Position numbers and translations under genes: made by a program | Part shown: in pieces, positions 47,821 to 59,740 of the stretch | Layout: each line of letters begins with the position of its first letter | Numbering within the stretch: the stretch's first letter is position 1 | Source of the DNA: Sipunculus nudus | Taxonomy: Eukaryota > Annelida > Sipuncula > Golfingiida > Sipunculidae | DNA length: 64,000 nucleotides | NCBI GenBank assembly: GCA_026874595.1 | Contig: CM049320.1 | Span: forward strand, 9,863,464-9,927,463 | Direction: 5' to 3' | Notes under the pieces: model-generated | Told to the model about the DNA's origin: nothing | What the model saw: only the letters and a program-made list of their open reading frames with translations | The model's database searches: none

Positions 47821-48173
47821 CTACAAAATGTCAGCGAAGTAGAACAGGCATCTACTGGATATCAACGTGAACGAGCCACCACAAGATGCCAGAGAAGTAC
47901 AATGAGCCAAATAATTAAATCTACACAGGTTTCAGTTATATGTTGGAAAATACACAAGACGTGGCAATGTTCATTATTTTCCTAATAACTATAACAACAT
48001 TTCATTATCACATCAACTAACCAAAAAAAAAAAATACTGTTATCGTCAAGATTTCATCAGAAACTAAACCCAAAGTGAGTATTTAGTTTCAAAACGTCCA
48101 GACGGAATCATTAAGACACCCTACTCAATGTACCCAAGATCTTTAACAAACATTTATTGATTGCAAATGTCAG

Positions 48174-48275
48174 TAGCGACCGTGAATCTTCATATACATG
48201 CTGCTGGGTGTCAGATTACAACAAGGTCGCAAAAGAGAAAGAAGACCATATCAACCTGTCATTAGTGACAGTGAA
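48174..48275 (+). pseudogene. Possible relic of an Ig-like exon (right arm)
   Basis: Between a CAG acceptor (48,171-48,173) and a GTATAC donor (48,276), 102 bases keep an open frame reading SSDRESSYTCCWVSDYNK, then EKEDHINLSLVTV. The SxYxCxW and terminal LSLVTV spacing looks like the F and G strands of an immunoglobulin-type domain. The third copy has the same length with changes in the Tyr and Trp neighbourhood. There is no neighbouring exon, so if real it is an orphan fragment. The left arm lost it in the 1.73-kb deletion. Confidence 0.25.
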
Positions 48276-48420
48276 GTATACAAAAGTTAATGGTCCACTG
48301 TTCATTCTAATATTCCATACGAAAAAGTATACTTTCCTTGAAGACTTTATCTTTTTGCGACTGATTAATCGTTACTTTAGATTAAAGATCAATAATAAAA
48401 TCAATTCATCTGTACAATGA

Positions 48421-49240
48421 TTACAGGTTAAACAAAGTCTGTACATATTTACCTTTATTTTGTGGAGGAAGACACTTTATCACATTTTAATGAAATTGCG
48501 CATAAAAAACATTATGCAAATATATTGTACCATTCCCTATTTTTTTCAATGCTAACCCTTCCCCCATTAAAAATATAGTCTTCATTGACATCTCTCACAA
48601 ATGTAAATATTTAACAGTTCCTATTTAACCCAAACACCTATGTGGATGGATGTTCCTCGGAAAAGAACAAAGCGCCAAGGCAATAAATGATAGCTGATAA
48701 AACCGAAAGGGTACCGATTTAATTGAGATCTAGATCGTATATTAGCTCTAGATCGTAAATCAGTGGTTTTCTTAACCGGCCAGCTATAACGCTTTCCAAA
48801 TAACGGTGATGACGATAGGGAGATATTTTCCCCAGAAAATCCGCTTTGAGGGTTAACATGCGTGGAATATAGGTCACAGTAATTACATAGTAATTACAGT
48901 AATGTACAGTCAGTCAGAGGAGACACCGATAGTTAACACATGATAACAGTCGGCAATGTCTGAGAAAGTGCCAATGAGCCAGTTCTTGGATATGTATATG
49001 CATTATAAAGCGATAGCTAAATTGTTACGATTTCAGTAAACGCAATTCAGGTGGGGTATCTTGATTCAAGATAAATTGGTTTCCGATTTACTTTTTTTAT
49101 GGCGGAGTATGATATGCATGGAGAAACATATTGTTACCTTAGTATACATTAAAACGGCAGTGCTGACTGTTATATACATATGTGTACAGTAGCAAACTCT
49201 GTGATGAATATTTTACCAAAGAGCGACCAGAATTAGCATA
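48421..49240. other. Region 3' of FUT copy 2
   Basis: Homologous to 60,790-61,620. It has a CTAGATCGTA direct repeat near 48,730-48,760 and TAATTAC repeats near 48,880-48,905. No AATAAA placed with confidence. It presumably includes the fucosyltransferase 3' UTR on the minus strand. Confidence 0.4.
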
Positions 49241-49355
49241 AATGACTTATCTGTGCTTACTCTGTTTTTTTAATGAGTTCTCGATACACCATACACAGCA
49301 AGTGCCATGGAATCAGCTAATATTCGGGGCGATGAGAAGACCCGAACAGGATTCC

Positions 49356-50603
49356 TCACCAAAGGTCTCCATGACCAGAATAGTATTGTTTGGGGTAGTT
49401 ACAATCTTTCCTTCTGCTCCACCAGTCTCCAAGATCGTCATGGATCCTTTCGACCTGTTTCTTTGCATGAAGCTTCTCACAGAGATCGCAAAAAGTGATA
49501 CCTTGGTTATCCACCTCATAATACCGCTTCCAATTAAAATACTCCTTGTAGAGAGTATCATTGGAATCCAAAAGACGTAGATATTCCGCCAGATGGCGCG
49601 GAGAATCAAAATCTGTTATATCAATGTAAGAGTACGCAGGCAGGTGTTTCTTATAATCAAATCCACCAAGAACAATTGGCACAACATGCAGTTTTAAAAT
49701 ATTATATAACTTTTCAGTAACATAATCTTTACACAAACTATTTTCAAAGGATAGGTAAAATTTATAAGTGTTGTTTAACATTACGTAACACAGTTTCCTA
49801 TCTTTGCATGTCAGATTGCCACATTTCCCATATACGTCCACTTGAATATGTTTCTGGAGTTCCTCTACGTACTTCTCACGTTTGCTCGCCGTGTTACAAT
49901 GACTGACAAACCAAGCTATCAACTTGGTTTTACCTGCAATATCACTTATAATTAATCGTTCTGTGGCAGCCGTTCTCCTCTTTATCAACCTCCCGTATGC
50001 CCCGTACAGATCGGAATCTAAACGGTATGTCTGCGTAAAGTTAAAAATGCCGTTAAATCCATACATATTAGGAAACAGAATCGGTGCTTCCTTTAAATAA
50101 AACACGAAGTATTGCCAGGGAAAACGGTATTTAGGAAATTGGTGCAAAAATTTAATTCTTCCTATGAAGAATACCACAGCATGACTGTTGTTATACTCTG
50201 ATCTGTTATTTGTTATTTCACATAAATTCACTGAGCATTTTCTGTCTAGGAATAACTGTCTCCCGTCGCGCATACAGTCATGTCGTGAATAACAGTACGG
50301 GACCCAGAATAGTACCTTTTTATAGCTGTGGTTGGCTTCTCTCTGTAACGCATTATTGTTAACATTAAGTAAACTCGTTCTCGAAGTATTTCCGGCCAAA
50401 ATAAGTGAACTGAACATGCGATTTCCTCTGGTTCGACCTATTGCAGCTATGGTTAGCTTTAAAATTGACTGATTCCTCCATATAGTATTCCAGTCGGGCA
50501 TTGAAATGTAGTCTTTAAATACGTAGATATTGACAAAAAGGGTTAGCACCACTAGAAGGCTAAACGACACTCTGTTGCCGATCTTTGGACTTGTTGGGGC
50601 CAT
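49356..50603 (-). CDS. Alpha-1,3-fucosyltransferase (GT10), intact single-exon copy 2
   Basis: A 415-residue type II Golgi membrane protein that should transfer fucose from GDP-fucose in alpha-1,3 (or 1,4) linkage to N-acetylglucosamine of glycoproteins or glycolipids. N-terminus of 12 residues, signal-anchor about 13-29 (VSFSLLVVLTLFVNIYV), stem to about 95, then the catalytic domain. Visible family blocks are FNFTQTYRLDSDLYGAYG (187-204), WFVSHCNTASKREKYVEEL (231-249), HIQVDVYGKCG (252-262), the donor-site motif YKFYLSFENSLCKDYVTEK (280-298) and VPIVLGGFDY (308-317). C-terminal cysteines FCDLC (371-375) fit the usual disulfide. Sequons include N44, N72, N91, N188 and N263. The start ATG is shared by all copies, and no intron interrupts the frame, as in many FUT genes. 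It is the only undamaged copy in the window. Acceptor specificity cannot be read. Confidence 0.93.
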   Translation of the reverse strand: MAPTSPKIGNRVSFSLLVVLTLFVNIYVFKDYISMPDWNTIWRNQSILKLTIAAIGRTRGNRMFSSLILAGNTSRTSLLNVNNNALQREANHSYKKVLFWVPYCYSRHDCMRDGRQLFLDRKCSVNLCEITNNRSEYNNSHAVVFFIGRIKFLHQFPKYRFPWQYFVFYLKEAPILFPNMYGFNGIFNFTQTYRLDSDLYGAYGRLIKRRTAATERLIISDIAGKTKLIAWFVSHCNTASKREKYVEELQKHIQVDVYGKCGNLTCKDRKLCYVMLNNTYKFYLSFENSLCKDYVTEKLYNILKLHVVPIVLGGFDYKKHLPAYSYIDITDFDSPRHLAEYLRLLDSNDTLYKEYFNWKRYYEVDNQGITFCDLCEKLHAKKQVERIHDDLGDWWSRRKDCNYPKQYYSGHGDLW

Positions 50604-51019
50604 TTGTTTCCGCGAATTCCCGATCCACAGAAACTGGATGATGAGCGATGAAAACAGTTACTCCCCAGGAAGACTATGCTACAACACAAGATCATATTAG
50701 TATTTTAGGCTCACCGTTACGTGGTGTTACATTTTATTGAAATGATCTGGATTAGTTAAGTTCACTATTCATGGCTCAACTAAAACAAGGAATATAACTA
50801 TTCAAGCAAAATATTGAATGTTCAGTCTTCATTAAAACTTTGTGGCCTTGTGGGTTTTTAAATCACCATCAAGACCGTAAGGTGACAGAAGTCATGTCAG
50901 ATTCTCGGGTGTGGTTTAATCTATGTTTATTTAACACGATAGGTTTCTCAAGTTCCTGAAGACTGGTGGCGCCACCTGTATATTTCATTAATTCTTTTCC
51001 TTTATTTTGAGACAGATTC

Positions 51020-52030
51020 TTTAATTCTCAACTGTTCTTTTATCTGGAGCCCTGAAAATTTGTGTTTTTATAAGGGGCCCTGCTTGAATAAGCAGGTGCC
51101 CTATAGTAATCGCCCTGTCCGTCCATCTGTCCGTCTTACAGCCTGTAAAGCCGTCCATCCGTCCACTAAATCGTTTCCGGATGATAACTCCAGTTAGGAT
51201 TAACATATGGATTCCAAGCTTGAATTGTATATGGCCCACTACTAAAGCAAGAATCCTCTTGATTTTTGGGTCATGCGTTTAAAGGTCAAGGTCACAGGAC
51301 CCACTTCTTTAAAAAAGATTGTTGACGCATTTTTAGCCGAACACTTCATCTTAAACCTTCTATCTTTCATATACAGCTGACCTTAATGTTCATGGGGTCC
51401 CAAATTCAAAGATTAAGTTTACATGGACTATTTGACCACAAATGTGTACCTTGACTTATATATGACCCATCAATAAAGTAAGAACCTTATCAATTCTGGG
51501 GTTATGAAGTCAAAGGCCGAGGTCACATGACCTTCTTCTTTGAAAAGATTATGGACCCATTTTAAGCCAAACTTTTCATCACAAATCTTTTATCTTCACT
51601 TAAGGATCACTAAAAATAGGAGAAAAAACGTATTGATCTTGGCACCAAAAGCCAAAAAGTTAAGGTCACAGGACTATCCTGCTCGTTCATGCGCTTACCA
51701 GGTTTACAGTTTGATCATCAAATAATGTTATATCTGTCATCTTTGTTCAGTTTTTAAATGCTATGATGAGTCAATTTCCTGTCTCTACATGCAATCAGGT
51801 CCTTAATTATATTTTTCAAGCATCACTCAGCCCGCACTGAATGTCCATGGGCCTTTTGCGGGGCCCTTTCTGATCTGCCAGTGTTCTAGTTATGTCACGA
51901 TTGGGTGGATGTTTTTTTAATGAAAATCAAAATTGTCTAAATTAAAGTATAGTAATTTCTCCCATTTTTAGGTCAAAAGGTCACGGTCGGGGTCACATGA
52001 CCTACATTTTAGAAAATGCTCATAAAAATA
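51020..52030 (-). repeat. TGACCT/AGGTCA-rich dispersed repeat upstream of FUT copy 2
   Basis: Mirror of 22,230-23,230, with AAGGTCAAGGTCACAGGACC near 51,282 and GTCACATGACCTTCTTC near 51,522. Confidence 0.6.
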
Positions 52031-52532
52031 AGCTTAAAGACAAATTTAAGAGAACGTCGAGACCCATGAGTCCCTCATTAAAACAATATCTGCTGTCATG
52101 ACAAAAATCATACCTTAATTCTGGAGCATCAATTATCGGCAAAATCGTTTTCATATTTATTGGTCGTATTTTTTTTTTCTAAAATGGTTTCCAGAAAAAC
52201 AACTTTTATCAACAGACTTTGTCACAAACCACTCTACCTTGTCAAATCTTCTGTCTAGAAAGCCTTGCCACGTCTCCTAGAGAACATCATAAGAACGCAA
52301 TAGTTACTTGTGCAATATTCCATTTTCCTGTCAAAACATCCGGAATATGACATCTTATTCCAGTGATATTGCGAAAACTTATCAGCAAATGTTATTGTTA
52401 TGTTATGTAAATGTTACGTCATGATGGTTATTGATGGGAAACATCTTTGTCCTGTAATTGTTATGGAAGTATCTTTATACGCTGCAGATGTTACGAATGA
52501 GGACAAAGTACCTTACAATGCGTCACATATGG

Positions 52533-52550
52533 ATATATATATATATATAA

Positions 52551-52593
<43 letters not shown>

Positions 52594-52600
52594 GTATATA
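52533..52600. repeat. (TA)n microsatellite near outer end of right arm
   Basis: TA tract with ATAAATAAATA interruptions; the left-arm counterpart at 21,726-21,742 is much shorter. Confidence 0.9.
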
Positions 52601-52759
52601 TAATTCAAATATACATAATTGTCTGGTTCAGTGGTCTATGTTTCTTAAAGCAGCCCTAAAAGAGCCAATGCATGGGATATTGGTATGCCCGAGTCGACGA
52701 GTGTCAGAGTACCTTTTTATTGTATAAAGAAGTAGTTCACTTATACTTCTTTGATTACT

Positions 52760-53090
52760 AAGTACTTGTCAATATGTTTGGAAGAGTCAAGATTTGAAAA
52801 TAGACGTACCAAGACCGTTCGGACAAGGTTCGGGGGCATTTTATTATGATAGCACACCCGTGCAATTAATTTCATATATTTTCAAACCAGGCGCCCATTT
52901 TACGATTCCATGGTTAACTAGATATGTAGTCAGAGATTACATACCTCCGCAAAAATTAAAACAAAGTCCAGTGTTCCTATTAACACAGTGTCACGGTTGA
53001 ATAATAAAATAAAGCCACTACCTATTTACTGGACTGTATTTACTTACACACAGTACAATAGCCTCATATAGAAAAAGTGGATTGGCGATG
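52760..53090 (+). repeat. ~330-bp junction repeat, copy at the right arm edge
   Basis: Reads GTACTTGTCAATATGTTTGG, GATTCCATGGTTAACTAGAT, CACAGTGTCACGGTTGAAT and TTTACTGGACTGTATTTAC. Copies lie at 55,190-55,510 and, partly, inside the spacer (36,860-37,010 minus; 55,770-55,945 plus). It starts 14 bases beyond the palindrome edge. Confidence 0.75.
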
Positions 53091-54190
53091 GTAAGTCTGT
53101 GTGCCAGGGTAGAGCATAATGCAAAACTTTTATAATCTGCCAAAATGAAATAACTGCTTGAAATGATGCACAGATTATTGCAAATGACAGTGTACATTTA
53201 TCGTCTGTCACCACGATGTTGCCCTCCGCTGTCAGTTATTAATCCTTGTCCTTGATAGTTGCCTAGCGTCTCTATATACATGCAAACGAGACTTTTTGTA
53301 AAGTTCTCTTTTATCTAAATGGTTCTGGCATATTCCCTGGAAAGTTTAATATGTTTCGAGCTCCGTATACACGGGCTCGAGTTTAATAAGACACAGATTT
53401 GACGTGAATCGGTCTTGGTTTCGCATTGTGCTGCGACATGATGTGTGGCTATCGGTATTAGCGGGCTAATATCAATCAATAACATTTTTATTGTTGATAT
53501 TTTTATAATTATATTTTATAAGTATCCTTAAAAACATCACGCGCCAATAGAAAAGCAGCTTTAACTGACACAGCAAATGAGAAACATAATAACAAGATGC
53601 AGCTGTAGACTTGACTATCTTGACTTTCCACATGGTAAGCCCAGTTAAATGTAGAAAATATTATACTGCCACTAAATTATTCTGTGATTTCAGTGCTTTG
53701 CTAATGAGATTTCCAGGCTCTCGTAAGCAGTTCATTAGGGTCAAAATTTTAAGTACAAGGTCACAATTTTTGTGTCATCAGTTTCCTGTGAGGATGACAT
53801 CCTTTTCCGAGGTAATTGCTATAAATACAGATATAGTAGAGTGTTGTGTAGTGTCAATAAATGAAGTACATATTTTTCAATAAAAGCCGTTGAACCGATC
53901 TTGGACAGGGTTTATACCAAGAAAGGAGAGGTCAAGATGACAGGTGTTAAAGCGGCAGGTCTATTGATGACCGCTGTGCAGATGTCGATGAAAATAATTT
54001 TTTGTTGGTTTACAAAGTAATATCTTCTAAAGGATGTTCAAGATTATCCAGAAAATAATTAGCTCCAAGGCCTTAGAGATTCATGAAACATAATCTACGT
54101 TTAATTTATTTTATGGGAGAAACCTGTAAAGTGAAAAAAATTCTTCGACATCACCTATATAAGCTTTTGCGATATTGGGTGCGGTTTACT
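53091..54190. other. Unannotated stretch
   Basis: No repeat ends or coding motifs seen. The 90-codon frame at 53,611-53,883 shows no family. Confidence 0.5.
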
Positions 54191-54204
54191 CCCCACCACA
54201 TCCA

Positions 54205-54207
<3 letters not shown>

Positions 54208-54248
<41 letters not shown>
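54208..54248. repeat. (TA)n microsatellite
   Basis: About 20 TA units. A C run of ~18 follows at about 54,363-54,380. Confidence 0.92.
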
Positions 54249-54255
<7 letters not shown>

Positions 54256-54472
54256 GGTAAATAACGAAAACAGATGACCACCGTTTCAGATAACCAGCCC
54301 CCGCCCACCCCTCCCCCCTCACCTCCCCCTTGGTAACTTGAAATAGCGTTCAAAGTATCTGACACCCCCCCCCCCCCCCCACGGGAATTTGAAATCAATT
54401 TCATCCTACCCATTACGTTTATTTATTTATTCATTATACATTAGGATAAAATTTGTTTGTTTATATATATAT

Positions 54473-54989
54473 TGTTAAGGAACCTAATAACAACAGATCA
54501 CGTAGTCCAGACGAGTATAAATTTTGTTACGGAGATAAAAAAAAATCAGATTCCGCAACAATAGGCAGCGTGAAATGTCTAGGGGAATGAATAAAAAAGT
54601 CAGTGGATTTTGGTTAACAAATTATTATAATTTATCCTTAGAACAACCCTAACAACCGTAACCCTTAATATACACTAAATCAATACATTTACACAGTATA
54701 ACAATAACAAAAATGTACGCTGGATTTTTTTTCTCTGCCGGTTCTAAACACAGCTCATATTTATAACTTTTTCACCCAAAGCCCAAAAACTTCTATTTCA
54801 CGAAAAACCCAAAGAACACAACATTACACACACGCTCAAAGCGCATGAAGAGACCCGAACATTCCAGACTAAAACGAGCGCTGTGTCTCTACTCTCTGCG
54901 AGGGTTGAACCAGTACGGCACCATAGCAACGCCGAGGTCTTGCTTAACACGAAACAGAATGCCTACGACAAACCCTGCGCGTAACAACA
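54473..54989 (-). mobile_element. Solo-LTR-like element, second copy
   Basis: On the minus strand it starts TGTTGTTACGCGCAG and ends GGTTCCTTAACA. It shares the TATA box (about 54,758-54,766), TTTATTCATTCCCCTAGACA and ATTTCACGCTGCCTA with 11,797-12,607 but is about 300 bp shorter. The alignment of the two defines the ends. Confidence 0.6.
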
Positions 54990-55189
54990 CAGATACATGC
55001 AACCTTATAAAACAGATACATGTAACAATATATATATATTTATTTATATATATATATATGATTTATTTCGTACAAAGTAGTACATCATTTGAAAAAAAGG
55101 TTGGACAATAAATAAAGGAAAACATTTTTAATTTACAAAATTAACAATTAATACTACCAATGTTATTTAAAAGACTACTGTGATAACTC
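54990..55189. other. Short AT-rich linker
   Basis: A TATATTTATTTATATA patch near 55,030-55,060. Nothing else seen. Confidence 0.5.
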
Positions 55190-55510
55190 AGTGCTTGTCA
55201 ATATGTTTGGGACAAAGTCAGGATCTGAAAGCCATTCGGACAAGGTTTGATGGCATCGTTATTATAATAGAATACCAGTGGAATTTCTCTATATATTTTC
55301 AAATGGGCCATAAATGTCCATATTACGATTCCATGGTTAACTAGATATGTAAAATCGAACATTACATACCTTCGCCAGATTTATAATAAACAGTCCTTTT
55401 CCTGTTTACACAGTGTCACGGTTGAATTCTAGAATAAAGCCACTCCTTATTTACTGGACTGTATTTACTCACACACAGAACAATAGTCACGTATAGAAGA
55501 AGTGAATTGG
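55190..55510 (+). repeat. ~330-bp junction repeat, copy before the third unit
   Basis: Diverged copy of 52,760-53,090 in the same order, ending AATTGGCGATGGTAAAAGG. It lies about 100 bases before homology to the spacer begins. Confidence 0.75.
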
Positions 55511-56899
55511 CGATGGTAAAAGGGGCGTCAATATAAGGGGGGTTTATATATATATATATATTTGAAATGTGTCAAACAGGTACTCATATATTTAAAATGT
55601 GTCATACAGACGATATATATTTATACATATTGTGGTGTGTGTGTGTGTGTATGTGCAAGTTATCCCCAACCCTGGAAGATATATTGACGCCACTTGATGG
55701 TAAGCACTCCCCCTACTGTATACCCTTGATCTAAACTTTTATATTCGGCTAAAATTAACAGATATAAGTGATGCACACCCGTGGTATTTATTTCATATAT
55801 TTTCAAATCTGGTCTAAAATGCCCATATAACGATTCCATGGTTAACTAGATATGTAGTCGGGGATTACATACCTCCGCCAGAACTCTAATAAATAGTCCT
55901 GTGTTCCTGTTTACACAGTGCCACGGTTGAATTCTAGAAGGAAAAACAACACTCCCTATTAACCATGAATAAGAAATGCCGTAATAAAAACAATTGTAAC
56001 GAATCCTTTGAATAAAAACGCGAAAGTGGTACATCCAAATATATTTCCTGTATAAACTTCCTATATAAACTTCATAAAACTTCTAACAAACAAATCAACA
56101 AACGTGATTGAATATGTCATTGTACATGTTTTTATTCGCCTGCACATTTATAGAGTTGTCACAAATTAGCAATGTTATTAGATATACGAAACGGGTTCGT
56201 CTGAAAGATCTCACGTGAAAACAACTCCCCGTTAATAACAATGTTAGTTTCTCTCGCAGAATGGGTAAAAAAATGACACCAAACAGCTATTAGAACAGCT
56301 ATCAGAAACAAACTTCACGAGATAATGTTATAATGTGGTACATCGTATAAAAACTTCGGTAAAAATCCCAGCGTTTGAGGTAAGATAGTGTTATGTAACA
56401 GGGATACGGTCATGTCCGGAAAATACAAGAATAAGCCAATGATTGGATCTAATATAGAATGACACATAACAAGGTCTATGGGGAAACTAACTTATCAGCA
56501 TTGAGCTGTTCCTAGAGCACATCGGTCTCTCTGTAGACAGAGCTAGGATGCAACGATCGTTCACGGACCTTCTCCTTACCTTGCGATAAATAAGTTTCTA
56601 GAGGGGTTAACATTTCAATGGGATCATTCTAACAAGCTGATCTCACAGCTTAACAACTTGGCGGTGTAGTAAGCATAGGCGGACGAGTTACAAGACAGGG
56701 GATGCAACAGCCCTTTTGCCGGCTTTTTTTATTATGTGATAATAGTTTTTAATAGAATTTTGATAAAACTTGAGCATATTTCGACACCGAATTGTAAGCC
56801 TAAGCTTTGAACAAGTTAAGGTAATGAATTACCATAAAGGTACTTAAATGTAAAATCCAGTCGTGTTTAGAACATGTTTGTGAGTGTTTTTAACAGGAT

Positions 56900-58847
56900 A
56901 AAAGGATTTTATAATGAGCATTTTAAATGTTCCTTTATTTCATATATATAGAGAAGTTAAAATTGCAGACGTCGCTATCGCTCATAGAGATATAAGGTTT
57001 CTTTGTTTTAGAAGATGTGTACTTTTTTTTATTGAATATACCAATGTTGTGGTGCTCATATATTCAAATCTGACCAAAATTATTTGAACGAACAAATTCA
57101 TATTATGTGCACCTTACAAACAGCAACGAGACATATTCACTTAAAAAATGCCAGTAAACAAAAATTGTCTGGTAAGACTCGCTTACCGGCAGATAAACTA
57201 CTACTGAATCACTATAAGATTTTAATTGCCATGCTACCTGTATACATGAGTGATTTTAATAGTTGTTTCAAACCTTTGTTTAAACATACTGACGGTGGTG
57301 CTCTATCTATCCATAAGCTTGTGGTCAGAACCCAACCGCCAGCTAGACAGAACAAAGGTATCAAACCTCTATAAAACTCACCTGAATTTATTTGCCATGG
57401 TAACAGAGACGACGTAATTAAATTCCTAGAATCCAATTAATATACAGCATAGACATTTATGCAGGGTTTACGCCTATTCGCACAAATAAACTCATGTACT
57501 AAAACAGTGCCGGACATACATTTCTCAATGGAGCCACATGGGAAATTCGTTAGGCCGCAGATGGGAAAATTAATAAATTTACGGAATAACTATTAAAAGT
57601 TATTTTAATACATGACTTCGTTGGGAAAAGTAGGGGATTCATCTTCAGTTATGATGTATTATTCATAACCAATTTAAGCAAGGATTTTTTAGAAAGACGA
57701 AGGACTAAATAAAACAGTGCTTCGTCCAAACTTCATAGGTCATTTGTTTAAAGTTGCACATAAAAAGGAAATCGTACACATATTTGTGATATTTGTTAAA
57801 TTAATAATAAAATAATTGTAACCAGAGTTCGTTCCAAATGGATTTGCATTTGCTGTTAGATTTTGCACAGGTCCATTGCATTTAAAAGAAGCAATGCAGC
57901 GATCTAAAAAAACAGCATTTGTTTTCAAATGCCTGATGTAGTGCATTTGCATTTTGAAAAAAAATGCTTTGCTTTTGCATCTGCATTTAAAGTATGAGTG
58001 AAATATCATATGCAAATACTCTTAATAAATAAAAGCGATGGTGCTTTTGATATTCAGTCAAAATCAAGTTCAGCATCAGAATACATGTGTGATTTTTTAC
58101 TGTATCCCCTAAAAGTATTTTTTTCCGAAATTTTCCGTATTTTTCTGAAAGGCTTTTTATTAAAGTTGGGGTGCTTTTTGGTCTTGATGAACTTAAGCTA
58201 ATATTAAGCTAATATGCATGAATGATAATGCCAACTACATTTTCTTAATAAGTTGCATGTGCTAGAACACATTGTCAACATGTCATTCAGCTGAGCGTCA
58301 TGTAGACAAATATCATTTAATTCTAAATGAAACGTGCAGCTGGACGGACGATGGTGTTCGCAATGTATTAGTTATGAATGCGGTTTTTATTTACCTTAGT
58401 AATCTTGCATATGGAGTTATAATGTTACTTTCCAAAATATTTTTAATTGGGTAAGATTACTCATAGGTTATTTGACAAGAGATCATGGTCTCGGCTCAAA
58501 GACTTTATTACTAGCTGTGAATTCTCGACTCAATTCGCAGGAATTGGACTGACAGGGCTTACTCAGCCTTAACGGCAGTCATCCGGGAACTGCACTACAA
58601 TGGACGTCAAGCATTGCATCAAATGTGTGTGTATGTGGCCATAAATGCAGGGACGCTTACTTAATACTGAGTAAAAATGGATTTTTTTTTCTCTCGAATT
58701 GGTGGGGAAGTTATAAAGTACATTAACATCCAACGGTTGGTTTGGTTGATTGTACTTATAGGCCATGAAGCTTTGTCAGAAATGGGGAAAGTTCGGTTTC
58801 CACACCCATAATTTAAGTGTGATTTTAGATATATAACTTTATTTCCA
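56900..58847. other. Third copy: arm start to retrotransposon empty site
   Basis: Homologous to 37,169-38,312 followed by 44,905-45,941. The ATTTGCAT block is at 57,845-57,990. The empty site CACTCCAGCTGCTCGGT at 58,848-58,864 has two base changes but no insertion. No gene. Confidence 0.6.
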
Positions 58848-59481
58848 CACTCCAGCTGCTCGGTGGACTATATCTTATGTCAGACGGGAAAGGACCCTGG
58901 GTACTCATTAAAACAAGACTCGTGTTTGAGTAAGTGCTACTGAGGCCTGAGAGTCAGGATCGTAGCCTCAGCTGAACAGCCGTTAGAAGGTGCGGATCAA
59001 ACTTAGTAAACCTAGAAAAAACACTCAGAGAGCTCATACCTTCGCCAAAGTAGCTCTTTACACCATATGGCATTGTCGCTAATGTGTGATAAATACAGCA
59101 AAACTATCACCGAAAGTTATAGCATACTGACACTGAGCGCCACCTCGTGGCAATAAACTTAACAAGGCACCTCAGCAACCTGATGTGGCATTGTTTTAAA
59201 ATTTAAATACTGCATCTTTTTTAAATCTTGGGTTCACATGGTGATCCGGTTGGACATATTTGCAAAACACCCGGTTATATAGTGAAATACTAAAAGACTA
59301 ATGTTTCAACTGTTTCTTATACTGGATCGGAAACTGGCCAATGTCATGTCAAGCAAATTTATTTCTGTCAGGATCAGTACTGGCTCTTAAGAAACGGATC
59401 CAGTAGGGGAAGGCTGACCCCGACCCCCCTTTTTCAGCCATTGCGGGTTTCAGACCAATTTTTGCGCCTGGAAAGCGAAAC

Positions 59482-59740
59482 CACCAGATGTTAGAGATGT
59501 ACAACAGGCCGCCACCAGATGTCAGAAAAATACAACAGGCGGCATCCAGATGTCAGAGAAGTACAACAGGCCGCCACCAGATGTCAGAGCAGTACAACAG
59601 TCAGCCACCAGATGTCAGAGAAGTAAAACAGACCGCCACCAGATGTCAGAGGAATACAACAGGCCGGCACCAGATGTCAGAGAAGTACAACCGGCGGCAC
59701 CCAGATGTCAGAGAAGTACAGCATGCAGCCACCATATTGT
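59482..59740 (+). repeat. 31-bp minisatellite, about 8 units (third copy)
   Basis: Same edges and variant order as the inner arrays, suggesting that about eight units is close to the ancestral length. Confidence 0.95.

Larger units (their letters stand above)
37169..52746 (+). repeat. Right arm of a ~31-kb palindrome
   Basis: Reverse complement of 21,581-35,912. It retains the 1.73 kb lost at the left fucosyltransferase and lacks the 455-bp insertion at 25,833. A 55-bp deletion between GGAAG repeats at about 40,936 and a longer outer minisatellite (46,570-47,045) are private to it. Confidence 0.93.

Noticed and set aside
49242-49609. Plus- and minus-strand frames overlapping the FUT 3' end (and 61,625-61,992)
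   Set aside because: Overlapping other-frame translations of the conserved fucosyltransferase sequence; no motif of their own.
21581-52746. Palindrome as a pure read fold-back artefact
   Set aside because: The arms differ by several indels and many substitutions and share insertions in a consistent history, and a third copy exists. An assembly error that joins diverged haplotypes remains possible and is listed as a check.
54186-54413. Gly-rich minus-strand frame
   Set aside because: Produced by C-rich and TA-rich low-complexity sequence.
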